From Aspidapion aeneum (lineage: Eukaryota; Arthropoda; Insecta; Coleoptera; Brentidae), in assembly GCA_963576565.1 (NCBI GenBank), contig OY755047.1, positions 19,661,171 to 19,725,170 on the forward strand: a DNA stretch of 64,000 nucleotides. Direction: 5' to 3'. The translations under genes and the position numbers were made by a program. Shown here piece after piece: positions 55,790 through 64,000 of this stretch (its first letter is position 1; each line of letters opens with the position of its first letter). Below the pieces are notes generated by a model. That model was not told the origin of the DNA, did not search any database, and worked only from the letters and a program-made list of their open reading frames with translations.

Positions 55790-56065
55790 CCGGAAGACAA
55801 AAGATCGAAAAACAAAAGATCGAAATGGCAAAAGATCGAAAATACACAAGATCAAAAAACAACAGATCGAAAGATAATAGATCGAAAAACAAAAGATCGA
55901 AAGGGCAAAAGATCGAAAATACAAAAGATCAAAAAACAAAAGATCGAAAAACAAAAGATCGAAAATACAGAAGATCGAAAGTACAAAAGATCGAAAGACA
56001 AAAGATCGAAAGGCAAAAGATCGAAAAACAAAATATCAGAAGCCAAAAGATCGAAAAAAATCGAA
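55790..56065. repeat. Minisatellite AAAAGATCGAAA (inverted orientation)
   Basis: Units of 12-16 bases with AAAAGATCGAAA and a variable AATAC, AACA or GGC insert. The 116-codon lysine-rich frame is repeat translation. Preceded by an ACACAGGGTGTTCGGTACGG end-like sequence (55757). Confidence 0.85.
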
Positions 56066-56199
56066 ATATACAAAATGACGCGTATCATGTTAGCTTAGGT
56101 ATATTCACATAAACAGTTTTAGCAAGGTCAGGTAAGGTAAAATTACCTAACCGTTAAATAAACCAATGGCATACTTAACACAAATCCTATAGTTCGATA

Positions 56200-56480
56200 A
56201 AGGGGTCTCTTTTTGAATCATATTTTTTCAAAAAAAAAACTTTCCTGATTTCTTTTCTGGGTTCCTAGAGGGTGTGTAATTAAACCGAACCGAACCGAAC
56301 CAAAACGAACCGAACCGAACCGGTTCGGTTTGGTTTTACACCCTGTAGGATCCCGGGAAACACTTCAGGAAAGTTTTTTTTTGAAAATATATGTTACAAA
56401 GAGATCCCATAGTCGAACCGGTTCGGTTTAGTTACACATCCTCTAGGACCTTGGAAAAGAAACCAGGAAAGTTTTTTTGG
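56200..56480. repeat. Inverted repeat around a (CCGAA)n core
   Basis: Left arm (GTCTCTTTTTGAATCATA, AAACTTTCCTGA, AGAGGGTGTGTAATTAAACC) and right arm (TTTGGTTTTACACCCTGTAG, TTCAGGAAAGTTTTTTT, ACAAAGAGATCC) pair around ACCGAACCGGTTCGGT. A third, right-type arm follows at 56412-56485. Confidence 0.75.
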
Positions 56481-56512
56481 GAAAAACTATGTAATAGCGA
56501 TATTTTGAAACG

Positions 56513-56700
56513 CGCTATTTTCGATCTTTTGTACTTTCGATCTTTTGTACTTTTGATCTTTTGCATTTTCGATCTTTTGTTTTTCGATCTTTTGTAGTTT
56601 CGATCTTTTGTCTTTTCGACCTTTTGTATTTCGATCTTTTGTCTTTTCGATCTTTTGTTTTTCGATCTTTTTATTCGATCTTTTGTCTTTCGAACTTTAA
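56513..56700. repeat. Minisatellite TTTTGTACTTTCGATC
   Basis: Same unit as 30560-30830 and, inverted, 55790-56065. Together with 55790-56065 it forms an inverted pair around the (CCGAA)n palindrome, suggesting one composite element 55757-56700. Confidence 0.85.
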
Positions 56701-57090
56701 AGTTGAATAAAGTTTATAAGTTATATTATAGACTTACACTAGATGAAAGATGATGGAAGAGTGTCCCCTTGATTAAGTGACTTTTCGCTTTTATACGTGA
56801 GTTGTTTTGATTGATAATGATTTTTGCACTATAGGCGGTCAGGTCGTGGACTGCATTTAGACTATCTTAACAATTTCACGCCTTATTAATTTGGCTCAAT
56901 AGGGTAATAATAATTATGATAAAGTTGTTTGCGCAGAAAGAGAAAAATTAGAAATTGATTAAGCAAGAGGATGCGTGATTTGGTAGATATAATTATTATG
57001 ATATGAAAAACAAAAATAAGTTGCAATGAGCGTGATATACAGGTATATGGGTCCTAACAAAATGATCCATCTGGATTTTCTCGCAAATTA
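56701..57090. other. Spacer without recognised element
   Basis: AT-rich; nothing recognised. Confidence 0.35.
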
Positions 57091-57094
57091 ACAG

Positions 57095-57425
57095 AAAATT
57101 AAAAAAAACGCCAAAACGCGTCGATTTTGTTTGTGAGGAGCCCACTTTTTGGCTATCTTGAAATTTTTGTAGCACGAATCCCCTTCGAGGGGTATACTTT
57201 ACCTCTATATTTTGAATAGGGAAAGTGGGTCTAGTGATACCTTGTATTGAAGGCCTTTTGAATGTCTTTATTACAACCGTGTGAAAATTTCAAAAATCTA
57301 TCCAATAGAGATAATTGCCTTCAAATTTAACATGAAATTATCTCAAAAACTAATCGATGGATTTTCGAAATTTTTACACGGTTGTAAAGATATTTAAGAG
57401 AGCTTCAAAACAAGCAAGGGGTCAT
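57095..57425. mobile_element. Partial copy of the 16491-17070 foldback MITE
   Basis: CGCGTCGATTTTGTTTG, TTGGCTATCTTGAAATTTTT, CCTTCGAGGGGTATACTTTA and ATATTTTGAATAGGG match its left arm, followed by the centre. The right arm is missing. Confidence 0.8.
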
Positions 57426-58615
57426 CAAATGACGTCCTTTTTTCGTCGAAAAGTGGTCATTTGGATGACCAGCAGGTCATCTACCAAAAAATGTTGTCTT
57501 TAAGGCGTCAGTTACTTTACGTCTTTTCGTAGTGTAGTTTTGACGTCTGAAAAACGTCATATATTGGTCACTACCCACACTGCACACTTTGTCCAAGGGA
57601 CATACACTCATACTTACATAGATGGTGCCCCAGTCAGTACTTGACCGGATTTATGCGGAATGTGGGGGTACGTATGTAAAATAATTTAAATATTAAATCA
57701 AGCCAAACTTTGAGGTCTCTTTCGCATCAAGGTGGAGATGTGTAAGTCTAGGTTTAGGTCTATTTTGATCTGTACCTCACAGAACACTGCTGTACCTGTT
57801 CCAGTACTTCCAGGTCTAAGTCACAGAAGAGTCACCTTCTGTGCCTAAGTTTGCTGCAGTGTTCTCAACTGCAGGGAATATTTGATATATTTAGACGAGT
57901 TTAAAAAAAGTCATAAATAGGTTTGTGTGTGTATCTGATGTTCTGATTTGGTCCCAAATAAGTCATATTGCTGACGTCTTTAAAACGTCTAAAAATGACG
58001 TCATTTTGGATGTGTCTTTTGAACGTCATTTAAAGGTGATTTACACGTCAGGTTAAAGACGTCAATGGTCATTAAAAATGACCTGTTTTTGACGTTTAAA
58101 AAACGTGACCTTGCTACCTGGGAGTAGTAGTAGTAAGTATGTAAAATAAATTAAATATTAAATCAAGTCAAACTTCGAGGCTTCTTTCGCTTCAAGGTGG
58201 AGATGTGTAAGTCTAGGTATAGGTCTATTTTGATCTGTACCTCACAGACGAACACCGCTGTACCTGTTCCAGTACTTCCAGGTCTAAGTCACAAAAGACT
58301 CTTGGTGTTCTGTGAAGAGTCACCTTCTGTGTCTAAGTTTCCTTCAGTGTTCTCAACTGCAGGGAATATTTCATATATTGAGACGAGTTAAAAAAAAGTC
58401 ATAAATAGGTCTGTGTGTGTGTCTAATGTTCTGATTTGGTCCCAAATACGTCATATTGTTGACATCTTTAAAACGTCTAAAAATTGACGTCATTTTGGGT
58501 GTGTCTTTTGAACGTCATTTAAAGGTCATTTACACGTCAGATTAGAGACGTCAATGGTCATTAAAAATGACTTGTTTTTGACGTTTAATAAACGTGACCT
58601 TGCTACCTGGGAAGT
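57415..58615. repeat. TGACGT-rich element with a 470-bp tandem duplication
   Basis: Segment 57668-58125 (ATGTAAAATAATTTAAATAT to GTGACCTTGCTACCTGGGAG) is repeated at 58138-58613 with few changes. The last third of each unit is packed with TGACGT/ACGTCA (for example TGACGTCTTTAAAACGTC, ATGACGTCATTTTGGATG). A further ACGTCA-rich block lies at 57425-57560. No protein; unknown class. Confidence 0.8.
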
Positions 58616-59586
58616 TGACTAGATACTTTGATTGCCCTTGTAACCATTGCTAGATAATAATATGTTATCTTTATTGTATTGTTTAAGCGATTTAAAACTC
58701 CATCATATTTTTTTTTGTTCATTTTGCCTCATTTTGCTCCACATACCGTATAAAATGGGGTACCTATATACAGGAGCGGATCTACGGGAGGGAAAAAAGG
58801 AGATATCCCCCCCCCCCCCCTAATCTCAAACTATATTTAGTTTTGACACACAAAATACACGTTCTGGTCACTATGCAAAATAGTTTTATGCAGTATTTAT
58901 TATGATTTTTTAAAAACTTTTGGACTATCCCATTTCCAATATACGCTACACTGGTCACCTTAATCACGTGGGCCAATAAATTTATGAACAAACCCACAGC
59001 TAAAAGATAAGCTGTGGCCAAAATGACAAAAGCTAACTAGCCAGCAGGTGTGGCGGATAAAAAACCTAACCTTAAAAATACAAAAAAGTACAAAGTACAA
59101 AAACATTTGACTTTTTTGATAAACAAATGGAAAATTTTCAAAATATGATTAGTTTCATTTAGCACACACATTTTTATATGCATGTAAGTGTGATTACTTA
59201 ATTTTTTTAACCTTAAAACGCACGTAAATTATTTATAAAAATACCCTTTCCTCCCAAGCCTTCCATTTAGCCCCCATTCACAAAACACCAAGCCCCCATT
59301 CATATAATCGACGTTGGCACAAAATTGTGTCATTCTTCCCTACAAAAATGTGCCAATGTCAAATTAAAACAGTAATTAAATCAATTGTGGGTTAAGCCCT
59401 TAAGCCAGCCTGTTTTTTAAGGATGATGCTCAGCTCACATAGTATTATGGAGCTCTATAGATTGTGCCAATTTTTTTATGTAATAGGGGATATGGGGATA
59501 TAATTCTGAACAATCTTTAAATTGACAAAATCTTGTATATATTTTAAAAAAACAAACATTAGTATACTGCTGTCATTAGCAAAAAC
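58616..59586. other. Spacer with a poly-C run
   Basis: ACAGGAGCGGATCTACGGGA followed by a long C run at 58807-58820 looks like another G/C-run MITE end. No gene recognised. Confidence 0.35.
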
Positions 59587-60600
59587 CGAGGGGTGAACAG
59601 CTCTCACAATCGGTGTACACATTTCTCACAATCTGTTCACAATCCTTCACAATCTTTACACAATCCCTCCCAATCACCCACAATCCTTCACAATCTCTCA
59701 CAATCCTTCACAATCTTACCACAATCCTTCACAATCTTACCACAATCCCTCACAATCTTTCACAATCCCTCACAATCTTGCCACAATCCCTCACAATCTT
59801 TCACAATCCCTCACAATCTTAGCAAAAGATTGTGGATTTTCACAATCAGTGTACACATTTTGGGTTAGCTTCACCCCTCAGGGTGAACAGCTCTCACAAT
59901 CGGTGTACACATTTCTCACAATCTGTTCACAATCCTTCACAATCTTTACACAATCCTTCGCAATCACCCACAATCTGTCACAATCTTTCACAATCCTTCA
60001 CAATCTCTCACAATCCTTCACAATCTTACCACAATCCTCCACAATCTTACCACAATCCCTCACAATCTCTCACAATCTTTACACATTCCCTCACAATCTT
60101 AGCAAAAGATTGTGGATTTTTGCAATCAGCGTACACATTTTGGGGTTCCCTCACAATCTTAGCAAAAGATGGTGGATTTTCGCAATCGGCGCACACATTT
60201 TGGGATCAGCTGGTCACCCCTCGGTTATTAAGCAGCAGGTCCGGGAACGGTAAATGAAGAGGGCGGCAAAGGAAACTATAGACATGACCTTTTTTTTTTT
60301 GTTTTTGGTCGCAAGAATTTTTGGTGGGACGGTACCCACCCCGCCCCTTCAGGCGCGCTACGCCGCTGCACAGTCCACCATCTGTCACATTATCTCACAA
60401 TCTCTCACAATCTTACCACAATCCTTCACAATCTTACCACAATCCTTCACAATCCCTCACAATCTTTCACAATCTCTCACAATCTTGCCACAATCCCTCA
60501 CAATCTTGCCACAATCCCTCACAATCTTTCACAATCTTAGCAAAAGATTGTAGATTTTCACAATCGGTGTACACATTTTGGGTTAGCTCTTCACCCCTCG
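59587..60600. mobile_element. CGAGGGGTGAAC element(s) with a CACAATCCYT minisatellite
   Basis: Starts CGAGGGGTGAACAGCT and ends AGCTCTTCACCCCTCG. Three array blocks of about 10-bp units (CACAATCCCT, CACAATCTTT, CACAATCTTAC) lie at 59620-59820, 59915-60100 and 60385-60535. Inner ends TTCACCCCTCAGGGTGAACA (59869-59888) and GGTCACCCCTCGG (60212-60224) mark joined or nested units. Between the second and third arrays a module with GACATGACC, a T-tract and GGTCGCAAG resembles the middle module of 21018-21876. No matching 8-bp flanks were found. The long frames are repeat translation. Confidence 0.7.
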
Positions 60601-60745
60601 ATTTTTTCCAATTTAAAGGCTGCCCAGAATTAAATACTCTACAACATATCAAAAAGTTGGCCTAATCTATAGAGCTCCAGGATTCCATTTTAGCAATGTA
60701 TTCACTTTTAGTGCGCATGGTAAAAAAACTATTATTATTTTTGAT

Positions 60746-61130
60746 GTGGGTTTTAAATTAATCATGGTAAAAAGAAAAATCAATGGAATAAGACCAATGT
60801 TACATGTAAAGCTAACAGATAGAAAAAGGAATGAAGGGATAAGAAATAAAACAAAAGTAAGGGATGTCAGAGAAGAGGTAGCAACATTAAAATGGAAATT
60901 TGCCAGTCATAATATCAGACAGAAAGCTGATCGATGGAACAAATGCTGGAGACCTTGGGAAAATAAAAAAAGTAATGCAAGACCCCAAATGAGATGAGCG
61001 GATGATTAAAAGAAACATGCAGGGGCTAGATGGATGAACACGGCGACAGACAGAGAGGAGTGGAAGATATTGTGGGAGGCCTATGTCCAAAAATTAATCG
61101 AAGAAGGCTAAATAGATAGATAGAGAGATA
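60746..61130 (+). mobile_element. Non-LTR retrotransposon 3' end, RTE-like
   Basis: The + frame gives MLHVKLTDRKRNEGIRNKTK, VRDVREEVATLKWKFA and WENKKSNARPQMR, then after a stop ARWMNTATDREEWKILWEAY. The (TAGA)n tail is at 61109-61131. Same family as 17315-17930; about 110 bases upstream of the RPE start codon. Confidence 0.8.
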
Positions 61131-61244
61131 GAAAAACTAAAACTTTTTGTGTAATCACTAAGAAATGGAATGTTGACAGCCTTGTACAAAATAACAGGCT
61201 TATTTTGGATAATGGTCTATATTTTTTTTATGTTAGATACCAAA

Positions 61245-63681
61245 ATGGAATCCCTAAAATGCAAGATAGGTCCATCAATACTGAACGCTGACCTTTCCCA
61301 ACTATATGTCGAGTCTCAGAGACTACTAGATAATGGAGCTGACTACTTACATTTAGACGTAATGGATGGATGTTTTGTGCCTAATTTGACATTTGGCCAC
61401 CCTGTGGTGAAGTGTTTGAGAGAGAAAATTCCTAGAGCATTTTTTGAGACACATATGATGGTACAAAATCCTGATCAGGTAAGTGGGTTTTTTTTTTATT
61501 TTAAAAAGTAACTTTTGATATGTAAAACTTCACAAAAGGCTTTTCAGACCGAATATTTTATTTATTAGTAAATTTTTTTTTACAGGTTTATTTGTTAATT
61601 TTAAAACACCCTTCATTTTATCTCACATATGAAGTCTAAGTCTAAAATTTAAAGAAATATATATATATAATTTTACCATTTATGTTTTTTCAAATTTTTA
61701 GATTGCAGGATGCTAATTTTGAAGCCATAGTACCCACTTGCCCCACTTTTTTGGTCAGTGGGGCAAGTGGGTACTGATGATGATTCATATGTGAGTGGGC
61801 CTTGCAGCCCTTCCACTGTGACCACTAGTGGGTCTATTGTGGCTCACTTTTAAGTGGTTTCTCACCACTGTATGCCCAATCCTCCAAAAAGGTTAGCTAT
61901 CAGTATGGGTGAGACACTGTTCGGATCTTCTGAATCAATCTGAGGTTTACCGAAAGTGTTTTGACGTAAACGTGCAATAGCCGGACATTCGCATAGTACA
62001 TGTCTAACTGTTTCGTCATCCTCCATACAGAGTCTACATTCGGTCTCTTCGGTTATTCCCATTCTGTGCATGGGTCCTCTTAGTCGACAGTGACCCGTAA
62101 AGATTCCAGTCACTATACGGATCTCCTGTCTGGTAAGTCCAATGATATTCCTGGCCCTCTTCTGACAAGGTCCTTTAATGAACTCTTTAGATTGAGCCAA
62201 TTCTGGTATATTCATCCAGTATTGTTGGAAGCTGTTCTCCATCCATCTCAATATGCTTAATTTAGCAGCATTGTACGATATCCCCAGGGCTGGTTCGGGG
62301 CCGAAAAATTCGGCAGATGCCGCTTCCCTCGCTGCCCGGTCTGCGGCCTCATTTCCCTCGTGCCCAGAATGCCCTGGTATCCATACTAATGACACATTAT
62401 TAGCGCTACCAAGCGCATTCAGCGAGTCCCTGCAGTTCCTCATGGTTCTCGATGTAACCGTGTAGGAATCAAGCGCTTTTAAGGCTGCTTGACTGTCGGT
62501 TAACATTTTTATTGTCCTGTTGGTCCATTCGTGGTCAATAATCCACCTGGCACACAGTTCAATGGCTACGAGTTCGGCCTGAAATATAGTAGCCAATTGG
62601 CCGAGACTATGTTGAATCTCGACTTTTTCTTGGATACTAACAACTCGAGATCCAACGCCTGATGGCATTTTGGATTCGTCGGTATACCAGAAGCTATCGT
62701 TGTTTGAAAAATTGGTCCTGTTCTTTAACCATTCTTCCCTTTCTGGGTGTATATTGTTGTATAGCTCTCTGCTGTACACCATGTTGGGCATGACGTCGGA
62801 TATCATTCCTAGAGTTGCATCCAACTCTTGTGCCCTAATTAGGGCTGTTGATATCACTTTGTTTGCCCTACCATCCTGATGGTTGGCTCTTATTCCTACC
62901 TACCCCCCCTCAGGGACAACTGGGACATTGTCCAAGCTTGCCTAAATAACTTTTTTGTTCTAGTTAAAGAAGTTGTATTTAAGTTTTCTGATTTATTTTC
63001 AATGTGTAATAATACACAACTAACTTCTTTTCAACTCCATTGATTTTTTTTTGAAAAATTCATCATTTTTTAAATAGGTATTTTTAGGATTTTTTTTTAG
63101 ATCTGCAAAAACTACATTGTAGCTTAAACCGCATATTACAAACTCACTTGTCCCAGAAAAATGCAATGCTGTGTATAAGCAGTTTACCAAGAGGAAAACC
63201 ACTTGCCCCAATAGTCATGGGAAAGTGGGTTGGAGAGACAGCATTTATTATTATTTTTTTCTTTTTTAACATTGAATTGATAATAGCTACAATATCGGGG
63301 TATATTAACAACATAACCAAGTATTTCCTGTCCAAGAATAAAGTCTGTATCTTTTTTTTTGTAAAAGTTACATAATCTTTTACATTTTTAGCACCCACTT
63401 ACCCCAGTTGACCTTACTTAAAACAGCCTGGTTAAAGACTTAGATCTAAAAGGATCCATATGTGACATTTGATTTTGAAAAACCAAGTTTTTTTTTAGAT
63501 TTTTTTTAAACATCAGCATTATTATATTGAATTTGTGTAATAATTTAAAAAATTACTGTGTATGTATGTTTTTTTCAGTGGATTGAACCCATGGCAGATG
63601 CAGGAGTAACACAATATACCTTCCATATAGAACCTGTAATAAAGGATATTCTTAAGACTTGTAGGAAAATAAGAGAAGCAG
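61245..63681 (+). CDS. Rpe: Ribulose-phosphate 3-epimerase, first two coding exons (continues past window)
   Basis: Exon 61245-61478 (78 codons) and exon 63579-63681 (34 codons plus one base) join in phase; the next donor is GGTAAAG at 63681. The protein starts [20 protein letters not shown] and has [17 protein letters not shown] (metal ligands His and Asp), [22 protein letters not shown] (third ligand His) and [19 protein letters not shown]. These match the first half of the TIM barrel of the cytosolic epimerase, which interconverts ribulose 5-phosphate and xylulose 5-phosphate in the pentose phosphate pathway. The ATG at 61245 has a good context (CAAAATGG) and lies just after an acceptor-like TTTTATGTTAG, so a 5' UTR intron is likely. 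An upstream in-frame ATG (61230 or 61170) is possible but would add residues unlike the family. The intron holds a LINE and a 17-base-arm hairpin. Confidence 0.95.
61730..61774. repeat. Perfect 17-base-arm hairpin in the Rpe intron
   Basis: GTACCCACTTGCCCCAC (61730-61746) and its exact reverse complement (61758-61774) with an 11-base loop. CCACTTGCCCC and ACCCACTTACCCC recur near 63201 and 63392. The GC-rich stem stands out in AT-rich intron. Confidence 0.92.
61862..62905 (-). mobile_element. Non-LTR retrotransposon 3' part: RNase H domain and zinc knuckle
   Basis: A - strand frame open from about 62905 to TGA 61862-61864 (331 codons from the first ATG). It has the RNase H acid set: [36 protein letters not shown] and [12 protein letters not shown], with [11 protein letters not shown] before the last. 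A C-terminal [20 protein letters not shown] zinc-binding motif follows. RNase H after RT is typical of I/LOA/R1-type LINEs; RT is missing here. It is in the Rpe intron, antisense, unusually intact, so recent. A domesticated RNase H gene is less likely because no intron, promoter or separate start is evident. Confidence 0.85.
62906..63578. other. Rest of the Rpe intron
   Basis: AT-rich. Contains CCACTTGCCCC (63201) and ACCCACTTACCCC (63392) motifs like the hairpin at 61730, but no recognised element. Confidence 0.35.
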
Positions 63682-64000
63682 GTAAAGCAGGAAAACTGTA
63701 AAATCCAATTTAATAAAATTGACACATACATAAATGATTTGCTAATTTTGGAGCCATAATTTGTTTTTTTTTTGCAAAATGATTTTTTAAATAACTTTTT
63801 TGGGTACATCCTGAATAAAAATTTAAAATCACCAAAATATGTGCTGTAGAAAAATCATAATTTCAACATTTTTACTCACTGAAAAAAATTGAGATTCAAA
63901 AGCTTGAAATTGCCTTTATTATTAATTATGGAATATAATAGAATAGAATATTTATTAATCTTTTTGGCTACAAAAATGTAGATAAGACAGGTCAAAAACT
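63682..64000. other. Start of the next Rpe intron
   Basis: AT-rich. TTGCTAATTTTGGAGCCATA (63739) resembles ATGCTAATTTTGAAGCCATA at 61710, next to the hairpin. No exon seen. Confidence 0.4.

Noticed and set aside
59620..60535. CRISPR-like regular array
   Set aside because: Units are contiguous 10-11 bp with no unique spacers, and the genome is an intron-bearing animal.
59593..60665. Several overlapping + frames rich in SQSFTI-type repeats
   Set aside because: Minisatellite CACAATCCYT translated; no start context, no domain.
61170..61244. An upstream start giving a longer Rpe protein
   Set aside because: The extra residues are hydrophobic and unlike the family; an acceptor-like site precedes the ATG at 61245.

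Overview
The window is nuclear DNA of an insect, probably a beetle (order inferred, not proven). It holds three conserved protein-coding genes with spliceosomal introns in a very transposon-rich, AT-rich background. The left edge (50-7733, + strand) is the 3' part of the Hippo-pathway kinase gene warts (LATS), six exons from the catalytic loop to the stop codon. The centre (16362-41390, - strand) is a complete 15-exon Transferrin 1 gene encoding about 727 residues. The right edge (from 61245, + strand) is the first two exons of ribulose-phosphate 3-epimerase, which runs off the window. The three genes have unrelated roles (growth control, iron binding, pentose phosphate pathway) and nothing suggests joint regulation.

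Everything else is mobile or repetitive. Warts introns (229-7645): two mariner-like relics, a non-LTR retrotransposon 3' end and a 640-bp foldback element. Spacer between the warts and Tsf1 3' ends (7734-16361): LINE fragment, pogo/Tigger-type internally deleted element, a second foldback copy, TACAGGGTG-ended MITEs, several inverted and tandem repeats. Tsf1 introns (16470-41287): foldback MITEs, LINE fragments, a DD41D-type mariner relative, two near-identical 3-kb hAT-type elements side by side, three copies of a MITE whose ends form AGCTCACAC palindromes, and two copies of an element with 12-bp terminal repeats and 8-bp target duplications that is filled with a 10-bp minisatellite. Region upstream of Tsf1 (41391-61244): tRNA-like SINE head, Penelope-like GIY-YIG remnant, Jockey/CR1-like RT remnant, a three-deep nest of terminal-repeat elements, a short hAT with only the first transposase exon left, more minisatellites, and an array carrier with a different 10-bp repeat whose CGAGGGGT ends and middle module resemble the first.

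The most notable structure is the CGAGGGGT family (21018-21876, 38647-39107, and the relative at 59587-60600): DNA transposon-like units whose body is mostly 10-bp minisatellite, where the repeat differs between families while the ends and a poly-T/GGTCGCAAG middle module are kept. All gene models come from manual translation and splice-phase bookkeeping; no similarity search was run.
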